A stretch of DNA of 64,000 nucleotides from Vibrio sp. 16 (GCF_963681195.1 NZ_OY808998.1:682001-746000), one strand, 5' to 3'. Positions 17,921 to 27,189 are shown, counted from the first letter of the stretch. Notes: generated by a model from the letters alone, not told the origin. Numbers and translations: made by a program.

Positions 17921-18535
17921 TTATTTCTTCAAAGCTTCAAATGCTTCCGCCAAATCGGCGGCAGCTTGTTCATTGTTAAACTGATCCCAAAGCGCCGAGT
18001 CTTTGCCACTCACTTGATCAATTACGGTATTCATATTGGCATCAAAGGTCGCTTGATCCATTCCAACAAGGACATAAACACCACCAGTGGGGCTCGCTTG
18101 GCTAACGATCACGCGACTGTTGGTCAAACTTCGAGTCACCACACTTTTGGTGATGTTCTCAAATGTCTCTTGAACGTCTTCGGTGATCTCTGTTCCAGCC
18201 AGTGTTTCAGATGTAGTTACCGAGCTTTCAATCGCTTGCTGAAAAAGATTGTTAACGTCAGTCTGGAATTGGCTAGCCAAGTTGACTCGCGCATCATTCA
18301 CGGCAACCTTACGCATCACATTCAGTCCTGCAGGACTTTTTTTCGAATAGCCTGTTGCTCCAGCCGCAAGGCCAGTTGGCAGTACGTCGCATATCCACCC
18401 AGGCGCGGCGACAGTAGGCGCATCTGGAAATGTACACGGAGCAAAGTTCTGTGCCTGTTCTACGCTAATGGTATTCGTACTTTGGCATCCGGCAAGCAAC
18501 GTAACCAAAGAGACAGAAATCAGTGTTTTTTTCAT
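17921..18535 (-). CDS. LPP20 family lipoprotein (204 aa)
   Basis: Type II signal peptide with lipobox LLAGC (Cys 17). The mature part contains the LPP20/FlgP-type pattern: WICDVLP near the start, then AVNDARVNLASQFQTDVNN, a variable middle, and VIVSQASPTGGVYVLVGMD. FlgP and LPP20 proteins are outer-membrane lipoproteins. Here the neighbours are another LPP20 lipoprotein, a CsgG-like lipoprotein and a murein transglycosylase, suggesting a joint outer-membrane/peptidoglycan structure. It follows the CsgG-like gene by 19 bp. Confidence 0.8.
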   Translation of the reverse strand: MKKTLISVSLVTLLAGCQSTNTISVEQAQNFAPCTFPDAPTVAAPGWICDVLPTGLAAGATGYSKKSPAGLNVMRKVAVNDARVNLASQFQTDVNNLFQQAIESSVTTSETLAGTEITEDVQETFENITKSVVTRSLTNSRVIVSQASPTGGVYVLVGMDQATFDANMNTVIDQVSGKDSALWDQFNNEQAAADLAEAFEALKK

Positions 18536-18554
18536 GATAGGCCCCTTGCTATGG

Positions 18555-19538
18555 CTACTTCATCCAACATTCAATATCGCCTAGGCGGCATTTCTCTGGG
18601 ACCACTTTGCCCAATGACCCTTTTTGCACTTTCAGTGCTGTTTCTTCATCGATAGAAACCCAAGAGTATTTAGGAGTCACTGCATTGTGTTCATTTTTAA
18701 CCACATAGCCTGTACCTATAGGGAACACTTCAAGCTCACCATCCATCGACTTCATACCTTTCGTAAAGAGTACTTCCGCACCAGGCTCGATACGCTTGTT
18801 CTTACCCATGTTCAGACGAACCATACTGCCATGCTCACATTGGCGCAGCTCTAACACTGGAGCACTCGCAGCCAACATTTTTTTTAACTCGTAGGTATGT
18901 TCGACCGCTTCTGCGGCTGCTTTGCTTGCTAGGCTTTGGTACTGACCTACCGAAATAGGACAGTCAGAGCGACGCTCTTCTACTTCAATATCTTCATCAC
19001 CTTCCATTTCGATACGTTTCAGTAGTTCCATACTTGGAATAGAGACCACTTTAGCGACCGCTTTCACTTTGACTTTGAAATCACACTCTGCAGGGTAACG
19101 TTTCACTTCGCCATCCGCTTTCTCACGGGTACGGGCTTCTTTGTGCTTATAGGTGAGGTTTGATGCGGTAATTTCAGTGATGATGGCGATATCCGCGATG
19201 GAAGCACCTTTGGTACTAACGCGCCCACTATGCTCTGCAAGAATCAGTTCATTTTTGAGTTTATTGGCTAACGACCGATCAACCAGTTCAGCCCCCGACT
19301 TCGCAATCTGAGCTTCTAATGAATTTCGCATAGAACTCATCAGTTTTGTCGCAGCTTGATCGTGAAAAGAGATGCTTGGTGGCAACACAATCACTTTAGT
19401 ATCTTCCGTGGAAGGAATACTTATCTCCGTAGTATCAATCTCGACGCGTGTATCGGGAGTACAGACTTCATCTGCGATACGTGTACACCCCGACAAAGCG
19501 GTAATCAGCGCACTTGCCACCAACGTTTTTTTTAACAT
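18555..19538 (-). CDS. CsgG/LpoB-like lipoprotein (327 aa)
   Basis: Lipobox ALSGC with Cys at 18. The middle follows a CsgG/LpoB/FlgO-type layout: strand VIVLPPS, helix around SSMRNSLEAQIAKSGAELVD, then ADIAIITEITASN. The C-terminal part (VRLNMGKNKRIEPGAEVLFT) looks like a small beta domain such as that at the end of FlgT. Proteins of this fold form outer-membrane rings or activate cell-wall synthases from the outer membrane. It lies between two LPP20 lipoprotein genes with 19 bp and 46 bp gaps. Assignment is by pattern and context only. Confidence 0.7.
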   Translation of the reverse strand: MLKKTLVASALITALSGCTRIADEVCTPDTRVEIDTTEISIPSTEDTKVIVLPPSISFHDQAATKLMSSMRNSLEAQIAKSGAELVDRSLANKLKNELILAEHSGRVSTKGASIADIAIITEITASNLTYKHKEARTREKADGEVKRYPAECDFKVKVKAVAKVVSIPSMELLKRIEMEGDEDIEVEERRSDCPISVGQYQSLASKAAAEAVEHTYELKKMLAASAPVLELRQCEHGSMVRLNMGKNKRIEPGAEVLFTKGMKSMDGELEVFPIGTGYVVKNEHNAVTPKYSWVSIDEETALKVQKGSLGKVVPEKCRLGDIECWMK

Positions 19539-19584
19539 TCTTATCTCCGAATATTTTGTAGTCTATTGTTAAAGGAATACGGTG

Positions 19585-20568
19585 TTAATTATTTAAGCCC
19601 AACACATTCCATATTCCTTTTTCGTTAATTTGTTCATTTAGGTGCCTAGCAGCCCCTTCATCAGCATATTTATAGCTAAGAACCGAATTGCCGGTAGAAA
19701 TAATCTCATTGCTTGAAATTGTTCTATTCTTAATATCTTTAACTTTTATCTTATAAACAATGGTTGAAATATAGTTACCAGATAATTCACTGCTACGTTT
19801 TTCCCCAGTTACTTTAATGACATGAGTTTGACCACGTCGACGTAACTGATCCGTCGCAATATTAAACTCTGAAAGTTGCTCACCGATAAAACGCAAAGCG
19901 AGTCTAGACTGAGAATCGCTCTGCAACCCAAAGTAAAAAGAACTGACCACTTGTTCATACAGGGCTACATAATCAGACAGTTGTGAAATATTAGGTTGGA
20001 AGCTGGGGTCAAGTGGCGCTAGCATAGAAATACGCACGAGCGCATCACGGTGCAACTGACGCGCATCACTATTTTCAAGCCACCAAAGCAACCTATCTTG
20101 ACGGTCGAAACGAAGCAGTTGCATGGACGCTTTCTGGTTCATTTCGCGCAACTCACGTTTTAGCTGCTCAATTATCGAAGACTTTTTTATTCGAACTTCA
20201 ACAAATGATCCTAACTCATTCTCTTCAATTTTAACAAATTCTATACCATTCAGAGTTAGTGACTCTGTTTGGGTATTAATTTTGTTATCTACCAAGTTAT
20301 TAATAGAGGAATTATTACTCGACTCTTTAAATACTTCCCTGATATAAGTTGAAGAGTCAACTTGAGTCCACAAGCTTTCATTAATATTGCTTACTGCAAT
20401 TTTTTTAGCATGAGGTAAATTTCTTGCCTGCGCGACTGAGTATAAATATTGATCACTACTTACCTTCGGATTTAGATACCAATCAGGTTTAGTTGTTTGA
20501 CAGCCGGTTAAGAAAGAGGCAGAAGCAAGTTGAATTAGGACGAGAGTACGCCGCCTCATAAAAGACAT
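19585..20568 (-). CDS. LPP20 family lipoprotein (327 aa)
   Basis: The ATG at 20568 gives MSFMRRRTLVLIQLASASFLTGCQ, a lipoprotein signal with lipobox FLTGC. A TTG six codons upstream is rejected. The mature start DWYLNPKVSSDQYLYSVAQA is typical of LPP20-type lipoproteins, followed by the IAVSNINESLWTQVDSSTY helix. The C-terminal half is longer than usual and unassigned. It is the first gene of the envelope operon and is more AT-rich than its neighbours, as is the 570-bp leader before it, consistent with transfer from elsewhere. Confidence 0.75.
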   Translation of the reverse strand: MSFMRRRTLVLIQLASASFLTGCQTTKPDWYLNPKVSSDQYLYSVAQARNLPHAKKIAVSNINESLWTQVDSSTYIREVFKESSNNSSINNLVDNKINTQTESLTLNGIEFVKIEENELGSFVEVRIKKSSIIEQLKRELREMNQKASMQLLRFDRQDRLLWWLENSDARQLHRDALVRISMLAPLDPSFQPNISQLSDYVALYEQVVSSFYFGLQSDSQSRLALRFIGEQLSEFNIATDQLRRRGQTHVIKVTGEKRSSELSGNYISTIVYKIKVKDIKNRTISSNEIISTGNSVLSYKYADEGAARHLNEQINEKGIWNVLGLNN

Positions 20569-21142
20569 TTTTTGAACCAAAATCAAATAAATACGCCGAG
20601 AATACTATATGCCGATTTTTATAAATTCAAGGCAATGAAAATGAGTCTGTATATATTTCCTACATATTCGTTTTTATATTTTACAATATCCTGACACAAC
20701 TTCGATCAATAAATAGACAGGAGATTATAGCATTATCAATATAAGTCGTTGTTTTTAATGAAAACAAATCTATAAAACTCATTTAAAAATATTAATCAAT
20801 AGTATTTTTTGTTTTTTTATTTCATTATCAAAAATGTGACAGCAAACGTATTCCTATATGATACGGTCTAATCTTTATCGTACACAAATTACTCTAAGCA
20901 CAAACCGTCTCTCTATTTTTCCACACCTAATGTTGCGGGTTGACTATTATCCAAATGTTTCTTTTTCCAAATATACGTGGTTTGAAATTACCCTACGCAA
21001 GGGGCATGCTTCGTGTTGATGACACACTCTCATCCTCAGTCTACGGAACATCGACTATTAAACGCGTTTTTGATGCCAACTCTAAAGCAGAAAGGAAATA
21101 CGGGATTGTGTTTGGACAAAGACAATTACTCTCAAACAATCC
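20569..21142. other. AT-rich region upstream of the envelope operon
   Basis: About 570 bp. Positions 20620-20880 are very AT-rich with A and T tracts, as expected of an H-NS-bound promoter of horizontally acquired genes. The more balanced part at 20930-21142 has only overlapping short plus-strand frames that resemble nothing known. The promoter of the LPP20 gene should lie here but no clear -35/-10 pair is claimed. Confidence 0.5.
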
Positions 21143-21318
21143 AAAAAAGCCAGCATGACAGACATACTGGCTTTTTGGGCTGTTTAAACATACGTTAAAC
21201 TGGCTTGTGATTATTTTGAGCCTTACTTACCACCAATGCTCAAACGGGCAAAGCGAACGTCTGGCGAGAAGAAAGTGCGGCTATCGTTAATTAGCTGAGT
21301 ATCACCCACTGCCTCAAC
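21143..21318. repeat. 3' end of pmbA with its terminator, copy 2 (attached to the intact gene)
   Basis: This is the native-looking copy: it ends the intact 447-aa PmbA reading frame at 21223 and includes the terminator at 21144-21176. It is the partner of 14419-14594, in the same orientation 6724 bp away. Confidence 0.92.
21144..21176 (-). terminator. terminator of the tldD-pmbA pair
   Basis: AAAAAGCCAG (21144-21153) with CTGGCTTTTT (21167-21176), loop 13 nt, T-run on both strands. It lies 47 bp past the pmbA stop. Confidence 0.85.
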
Positions 21319-22566
21319 TTCTTGCAGCATCTTGTAGAAGTTACCCGCAACCGTGATACCACGCACTGGTTGAATGCGCTCACCATCACGGCACAAGAAG
21401 CCACTCGCACCAAACGAGAAATCACCACTCACTGCATCCGCACCAGAATGGACACCTTGAAGTTCGACTAACTCTAGGTACTCACCCGCTTTTACTTCTG
21501 ACGCACTGCTGTTACCTGTCGCAATCACTTTGTGATTCGCTGATACGTCTAGGCTCGATTTTGCACCGCGAGCGGCACTTGCTGTCGAGACTGCGCCCAA
21601 GTAACTTGCGGTCTGGCTGTTGTGTAGCAAGGTTTTCAAATCACCATTAGCAATCATCACATTGTCTTGAGTTGCAAAGCCTTCACTATCAAAACTCGCG
21701 ATTGCCATACCATTTGGCATGTAAGCCGTATCAGTAAAGGTAATCAAATCACTCGCAACACGTTGACCAAGCTTGTCACCCAGTGGCGTAATGCCTTTCA
21801 TCGCGCTTACGCCAGAGAAAGCACTGCCGAAAGCACCGAATAAACTTGCTAGCGCATTGATGTGGAAGATAGCAGGGTAGTTACCCGTCGCAACCGGAGC
21901 ACCTTCCAGAAGATCGCGAGCAAGGTTGTAGCCACCCTCGATACAGTAAGTTGGATTCAACTCATCAAAACGGCGACCCAGTGACATTCTACCCGCCATC
22001 GACTGTTTACCGTCTTTTTCAAACAAGGTATACGCGTAACAAGTGAACGAGCGCTCGAAGTGTTGACACAATGTACCTTGAGTATTGGCAATGATCAGTT
22101 GTGTTTCGCCATCGCTGTAACCATTGTAAGGTGCGCTAGAAGCGTGAGGTAGCGCTACTACGCCTTGCTCAAGAGCGAGAGACAGTTCAATTTTTTCATC
22201 AACCGAAGTTGTGTCTTCTTGCGCAATCGCAGCTACGTCAGTCGTGATTTGGCTGTTCACGCAGCTAATGGTCTGATGTTCGTCTTGCTTGGAAAAGCGA
22301 GCGCTTTGTAGTGCGTTGGTCAGCATCAAATCTAAGCTTGGTTGCTCTAACGACTCAGAATAGCTTGTTGCAACACGCGCATCTTTCACAACACGAACAC
22401 CCAGAACTTGGCTTGAGCTTACTTTGTACTCATCCAGCTTTCCTTGGTTCGCTTTCAAAGAAAAGCTACTGTTGCGGTTTACAATGACGTCCGCTTCTGC
22501 ACCTTGGCGTTTTGCTTCTGATAGGACGTAATCAACCGCATTAAGAAGTTGTTGTTCTTGGCTCAT
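21223..22566 (-). CDS. pmbA: PmbA/TldE-type metalloprotease subunit
   Basis: A 447-aa protein of the TldD/PmbA family (U62). It lacks the HExxxH zinc motif, as TldE/PmbA subunits do, and has the C-terminal features FGASGFLCRDGERIQPV and ITVAGNFYKML. TldD and TldE together form a heterodimeric zinc protease that trims peptides such as the microcin B17 leader and CcdA. Its ATG overlaps the tldD stop by one base (TAATG), so the subunits are made together. Its last 32 codons are duplicated at 14499-14594. Confidence 0.85.
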   Translation of the reverse strand: MSQEQQLLNAVDYVLSEAKRQGAEADVIVNRNSSFSLKANQGKLDEYKVSSSQVLGVRVVKDARVATSYSESLEQPSLDLMLTNALQSARFSKQDEHQTISCVNSQITTDVAAIAQEDTTSVDEKIELSLALEQGVVALPHASSAPYNGYSDGETQLIIANTQGTLCQHFERSFTCYAYTLFEKDGKQSMAGRMSLGRRFDELNPTYCIEGGYNLARDLLEGAPVATGNYPAIFHINALASLFGAFGSAFSGVSAMKGITPLGDKLGQRVASDLITFTDTAYMPNGMAIASFDSEGFATQDNVMIANGDLKTLLHNSQTASYLGAVSTASAARGAKSSLDVSANHKVIATGNSSASEVKAGEYLELVELQGVHSGADAVSGDFSFGASGFLCRDGERIQPVRGITVAGNFYKMLQEVEAVGDTQLINDSRTFFSPDVRFARLSIGGK

Positions 22567-23951
22567 TAGTTACCGCCTCCTACCAGAATGTTATCGACTT
22601 TCAGCGTTGGCTGACCGACTGTTGTTGGTACAGAACCACTTACTGAACCACACATGCCCGGCGCAAGCGCCATGTCTTTGCCGACCATGCTGATTTCTTT
22701 CAACACTTTTGGACCCGTGCTGATCAGCGTTGCAGTTTTCAGAGGTTTGGTGATTTTGCCATTTTCAATGAGGTAAGCTTCACGAACAGCAAAGTTAAAC
22801 TCCCCCGTACCCGGTTGAACCGAGCCGCCGCCCATCTTCTTCGCATAGATACCGCGTTCGATGCCAGCCAGCATGTCATCGAGTGAATGCTCGCCTTCTT
22901 CGATAAAGGTGTTACGCATGCGTGAGGTTGGTGCGAATTTGTAGTTTTGACGACGACCAGAACCCGTAGGTTCGTAACCTGTCTTCATGCCACCCATTTT
23001 ATCGACCATAAAGCTGGTTAGCTTACCGTCTTTGATCAATTGAGTGCGCTGAGTCTTCATACCTTCGTCATCAACGTGAATCGAGCCCCATTCGTTGGTC
23101 ATGGTGCCATCATCGACAGCATTCACAGCGGTGTGAGCAATCATTTCGCCCATCTTGTCGTGGAATACGGACGCTTTCTTTGCAACCGAAGTGGTTTCTA
23201 GTAAGTGGCCACACGCTTCATGGAAGATTACGCCGCCAAAGCCGTTACCAATGACTACTGGCATTTCACCCGATGGGCACGCATCCGCGCCAAGTTTTAC
23301 TAGCGCTTGCTGCGCGATAGTTTGACCTAGCTCTTTCGCATCAAGCTGTTCACTGAACTCCCAACCAGCAAGAGCGCCAGGACCTTCCATACCTGAAGAC
23401 TGCTCACTACCTTTTTGCGCGACAGTATTACCCGCAACTCGGATGTAGTGACGAGTATCGTCAACGTGTAGACCTTCTGAGTTGAAGATAGAGACTTGCT
23501 GTTCGCGCTGAAGTACGCTGCCGATGAACTGGCTGATATGTTCACTCTCTGCACGTGCGGCTTTATCAACTTGTAATAAGAAAGCGATTTTAGAATCTAG
23601 ATTGGCGTCTTTGCTAAGTGGCAGACGACAATCATGTTGAATTGGGTAGCGGTTCAGATTGAGAGAACCTGCTGACACGATTTGCTCACGCTTGTCTTTT
23701 GCTGCAAGCAGTGAGGTTACGCGTTTTAGTTCGGATTCATCGGTGCTGTTGGTGTAACCGTAAAGCACTTTATGACCGAAGAAGAGACGAATACCGATGC
23801 CAAAATCGATACCCGAGTTCACCTTGTCCACCTCGCCAGAGGCAATCTGGACAGTGTTGGTTTGATGGTGTTCAACGAATAGCTCAGCGAAATCAGCCCC
23901 TAAAAAGAGGGCATGATCGATCACCGCTTTCGCTGTTACAGAATTAAGCAT
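22566..23951 (-). CDS. tldD: TldD-type metalloprotease subunit
   Basis: The ATG at 23951 (MLNSVTAKAV) is chosen because AAGGAG lies at the right spacing; an ATG 11 codons upstream has none. The 461-aa protein has the zinc-binding HEACGH (HExxxH) in VIFHEACGHLLE and the late MCGSVSGSVPTTVGQP segment. It is the catalytic partner of the coupled pmbA product. In E. coli and, as far as I know, the usual Vibrio loci, tldD and pmbA are unlinked, so this adjacent pair may be a paralogous set. Confidence 0.88.
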   Translation of the reverse strand: MLNSVTAKAVIDHALFLGADFAELFVEHHQTNTVQIASGEVDKVNSGIDFGIGIRLFFGHKVLYGYTNSTDESELKRVTSLLAAKDKREQIVSAGSLNLNRYPIQHDCRLPLSKDANLDSKIAFLLQVDKAARAESEHISQFIGSVLQREQQVSIFNSEGLHVDDTRHYIRVAGNTVAQKGSEQSSGMEGPGALAGWEFSEQLDAKELGQTIAQQALVKLGADACPSGEMPVVIGNGFGGVIFHEACGHLLETTSVAKKASVFHDKMGEMIAHTAVNAVDDGTMTNEWGSIHVDDEGMKTQRTQLIKDGKLTSFMVDKMGGMKTGYEPTGSGRRQNYKFAPTSRMRNTFIEEGEHSLDDMLAGIERGIYAKKMGGGSVQPGTGEFNFAVREAYLIENGKITKPLKTATLISTGPKVLKEISMVGKDMALAPGMCGSVSGSVPTTVGQPTLKVDNILVGGGN

Positions 23952-24185
23952 GAAATCTCCTTGCTTGTTGAGCGTCCTAGCCACCGCTTTTTTAAACTAT
24001 GTGGTGTGAGATTGATGATACAGTCCACATCTTCGACACTGGGTGGCAATGCAGGCGATTTTACCATTTTTTAACGTCTTCGACTCGATGATAAATTGTA
24101 TGAAACAGTGACCAACAATCCATCCACCAAAGAAATAGCAATAGATTCACTCAACAGTGTCGCCACGGGCGTTTTTGCTTGTCCC

Positions 24186-25115
24186 CTATTGGGGCGTCGG
24201 CAATTGCGTCTCAAGCCATTCAATAAATGCCGCATTCTTTGGTCTGTGTTGCTGCCCGTTTAGGCAGATCAAATCGTAACCTCGCTCTGCATTTACACGC
24301 TCAAAAGGGGCGACGAGTTCACCGTTTTCTAGGCTGCTTTTCACTAAAGATTCACGGGCAATCCCCAGCCCCATTCCGTTCTTAGCTGCTGTCATTGCCA
24401 TATCGGCGTGATTAAACAAGTACGTTCTGTCCATCACATTAAGTGTGTTGAGTAGCGGCTTAGATTGCTTGGCTAACCACATCGCCCACTCTTGATTGGG
24501 TTCACTCGCCTCCAATGATTCAGAGCAGTGAATAAAAGTCACGCCAGCCAACTGCTCAAGCAATGGCGTTTGACTGGCGAAATGATCGTCAAAGTACTTC
24601 GGGCTACACACCGGCAGTAGTACCTCATCAAATAAACGCTGATGGTAGAAACCGGGATGTTCGCTATCGCTGTAGTAAATCGCGATATCGACGGGCTCAT
24701 GTTGAAAGTCCAAACGGCTCGCTTTCACCCTCAGTTTAATATTGAGATACGGATACAAACGTTGGAAATCTGGCAACCTTGGCAAAAGCCAACTCTGGGC
24801 GAACGTCGGCGCTGCTCCAATATATAACTCACCGCGCAGTTCATTGAACTTGATGTCTTCGAGCTCAGAGAAAATAACGTCGAACGATTGGTTTAATGCA
24901 TGCAGTAATCGCTCACCTTCTTTGGTCAGTTCTAGCCGTCTCGTCATGCGCACAAACAAACTGAAGCCCAGTTGCTCTTCTAACGATTTGATTCGCTGGC
25001 TCACCGCCCCTTGGGTAATGAAGAGCTCTTCCGCTGCTTTGGTAAAGCTAAGAAACTTACCTGCAATCGCAAAAGTGTACATATTGGAGAGCATCTGCTG
25101 CTTTCTGTCCATCAT
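24186..25115 (-). CDS. LysR family transcriptional regulator, GcvA-like
   Basis: N-terminal helix-turn-helix AAEELFITQGAVSQRIKSLE followed by a LysR effector domain; about 309 aa. The start at 25115 is supported by AAAGG five bases upstream. It is transcribed divergently from the GH4 gene across about 110 bp, the usual layout for a LysR regulator and its target, so control of the glycosidase is likely but unproven. Confidence 0.85.
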   Translation of the reverse strand: MMDRKQQMLSNMYTFAIAGKFLSFTKAAEELFITQGAVSQRIKSLEEQLGFSLFVRMTRRLELTKEGERLLHALNQSFDVIFSELEDIKFNELRGELYIGAAPTFAQSWLLPRLPDFQRLYPYLNIKLRVKASRLDFQHEPVDIAIYYSDSEHPGFYHQRLFDEVLLPVCSPKYFDDHFASQTPLLEQLAGVTFIHCSESLEASEPNQEWAMWLAKQSKPLLNTLNVMDRTYLFNHADMAMTAAKNGMGLGIARESLVKSSLENGELVAPFERVNAERGYDLICLNGQQHRPKNAAFIEWLETQLPTPQ

Positions 25116-25226
25116 TCGACCTTTCATAAATTAGCTGTACTAATCCATAGCAAGATTTGTTTGGTTTGTGAAGCAAATCAGGATGCTTTTAAATCAAACT
25201 GTCTTATCCATAACGAGAACATCACG

Positions 25227-26540
25227 ATGAAAAATAATCTTAAAATTACCATCATTGGCGCAGGATCTAGCTACACACCAGAGCTGATCGAAGGTTTGAT
25301 CAAACGCAATCATGAACTGCCAATTGGCGAGTTGTGGTTGGTTGATATCGAAGATGGCGCAGAGAAAGTCAGCATCATTGGCGATTTAACACGTCGCATG
25401 TTGGCTAAAAACGACATGTCGCATATTGATGTGCACGTCACCTTGGATCGCAAACCTGCTTTGAAAGACGCAGACTTTGTCTGTTCTCAATTTCGCGCTG
25501 GCTGTTTGGAAGGTCGAATCCGTGATGAACGTATCTCACTGAAGTACGGCATGATCGGTCAGGAGACCAACGGGTTAGGCGGCTTTGCCAATGCCTGTCG
25601 CACCATTCCTATCGCGCTGGAAATCTGTAAAGAGATGGAAGTGTTGTGTCCAGATGCTTGGTTGCTCAACTTTACCAACCCATCAGGCATGGTGACAGAA
25701 GCGATTCTCAAACACACTAAAGTGAAAGCAGTCGGTTTATGTAACGTGCCAGTGATCATGCAAAAAGGCATCGCCCAAATGCTCGGTGCTAACGAGCAAG
25801 AGTTCGTATTGCAAGTTGCGGGTTTGAACCACTTTATCTGGGCACGCCAGATCCTGCACGAAGGTCGCGACAAACTGCAAGAAGTGGTCGAAGAGATCCT
25901 ATCTGGCAACGATCCTTTGGTGCCGCAAAACATTCCTCCATTCGACTGGCCACAAGAGCTGCTGCGTAATATGGGGATGATCCCTTGTGCTTACCTACGC
26001 TATTACTACACCAGCGAAGACATCATGAGCCAAGAGATTGAAGAAGCGAACGGCGAAGGCACACGCGGTGAAGTGGTCAAAGCTATGGAGAAACGACTGT
26101 TTGATATCTACCGCAATCCAGAGCTCAGCGAGAAACCAAAAGAGCTCGAAAAGCGTGGTGGTCAATACTACTCAGAAGCTGCCTGCGAGCTGATGAGCTC
26201 TATCTACAACGATAAGCGCACCATTATGCACGTTAACACCCGTAACAACGGTGCCATTGCAGGCTTACCGGATGATTGCGCGGTGGAAGTCAGCTGCATG
26301 ATCACAAAATCGGGACCTGTGGCGTTAAACGTAGCGCCATTCCCAAGTGACACACTGCGCTTGATTCAATTGATGAAAGACTTTGAATCACTCACGGTAG
26401 AAGCGGCAGTCACGGGCGATCGCAATGCCGCGCATCGAGCCTTAATTTTGAACCCGCTCGTGACCACCGGGACGATTCTAGAAAAGGCGCTAGAGGAGAC
26501 GATTGAAGCCAACCTCGACTACATGCCACAGTTCCGTTAG
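25227..26540 (+). CDS. 6-phospho-glycosidase, glycoside hydrolase family 4
   Basis: The 437-aa protein starts MKNNLKITIIGAGSSYTPEL, the N-terminal NAD-binding GxGSxxxP motif of GH4. Further family features are GLGGFANACRTIP, LLNFTNPSGMVTEA and the metal-site segment VGLCNVP. GH4 enzymes use NAD+ and Mn2+ in a redox-elimination mechanism to split phosphorylated disaccharides such as cellobiose-6-phosphate; LicH/CelF is the closest group by pattern. No PTS transporter is adjacent. The ATG at 25227 is chosen because the NAD motif normally lies at the very N-terminus. Confidence 0.88.
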   Translation: MKNNLKITIIGAGSSYTPELIEGLIKRNHELPIGELWLVDIEDGAEKVSIIGDLTRRMLAKNDMSHIDVHVTLDRKPALKDADFVCSQFRAGCLEGRIRDERISLKYGMIGQETNGLGGFANACRTIPIALEICKEMEVLCPDAWLLNFTNPSGMVTEAILKHTKVKAVGLCNVPVIMQKGIAQMLGANEQEFVLQVAGLNHFIWARQILHEGRDKLQEVVEEILSGNDPLVPQNIPPFDWPQELLRNMGMIPCAYLRYYYTSEDIMSQEIEEANGEGTRGEVVKAMEKRLFDIYRNPELSEKPKELEKRGGQYYSEAACELMSSIYNDKRTIMHVNTRNNGAIAGLPDDCAVEVSCMITKSGPVALNVAPFPSDTLRLIQLMKDFESLTVEAAVTGDRNAAHRALILNPLVTTGTILEKALEETIEANLDYMPQFR

Positions 26541-26550
26541 TCCGAACGAA

Positions 26551-26576
26551 AAAGGGATGGTGGATGCCATCCCTTT
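26551..26576. terminator. bidirectional terminator between GH4 and LysE genes
   Basis: AAAGGGATGG (26551-26560) and CCATCCCTTT (26567-26576) form a 10-bp stem with a 6-nt loop. A five-T run follows in the minus direction and a shorter T-run in the plus direction, between converging stop codons. Confidence 0.85.
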
Positions 26577-26589
26577 ACAAGACTCACGC

Positions 26590-27189
26590 TTAAACCGGCT
26601 GGCTCAGCATAAACACCACCACTAACGCGAGGCTGCTGCCCATACAGCGGTTTACCCACACCACCTTTTGTGGTGACTGAATAAAGCGGTTCAATACGGT
26701 GCCAAAGTACGCCCACGCAAACATCCCCAACACACCCGTTCCCACCATCACGCTAATAATGATCACCACCTGTGTCAGGTAATCATTGTTTGGCGAGATA
26801 AATTGAGCGAACACCGTCAGCGAGGCAACCCAACTTTTCGGATTAAGAATTTGCACCCAAACGCCAGATAAAAAACCGGACTTTTTCGCATTCGAATCAT
26901 TGTCGACTTCCATTGTGGCAATCGACCATGCGAGATACAAAAGGTACGCCGCACCAATCCACTTCAACGCCGTGTACAAGTCTGGGTAAAGGGTAAACAA
27001 ACTGACAAGCCCCACACTTGCACCAACCAACATGATGATCACCCCGACGGCATTACCCAACACAAACGGAACCGTCGCAGAAAACCCATATCGGCTCGAA
27101 ATACCTAACAGCGCGACGTTACCTGCTCCCGGCGTTAAAGAAATAGAAACGGCAAACAACAAAAATGCCGCCAACAATTGAGCACTCAT
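26590..27189 (-). CDS. LysE/RhtB family amino-acid exporter
   Basis: A 199-aa inner-membrane protein with about six transmembrane segments. The N-terminal LTPGAGNVALLGISSRYGF is the LysE/RhtB signature (SLTPGPxN type), and the middle NPKSWVASL is also characteristic. It likely exports an amino acid by proton exchange. It is divergent from the Lrp/AsnC gene across about 120 bp, a common exporter-regulator pairing. Confidence 0.88.
   Translation of the reverse strand: MSAQLLAAFLLFAVSISLTPGAGNVALLGISSRYGFSATVPFVLGNAVGVIIMLVGASVGLVSLFTLYPDLYTALKWIGAAYLLYLAWSIATMEVDNDSNAKKSGFLSGVWVQILNPKSWVASLTVFAQFISPNNDYLTQVVIIISVMVGTGVLGMFAWAYFGTVLNRFIQSPQKVVWVNRCMGSSLALVVVFMLSQPV

Noticed and set aside
20940..21158. 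Overlapping 72- and 61-codon plus-strand ORFs right of the AT-rich leader
   Set aside because: No ribosome site, no recognisable protein, and the frames run into the pmbA terminator repeat.
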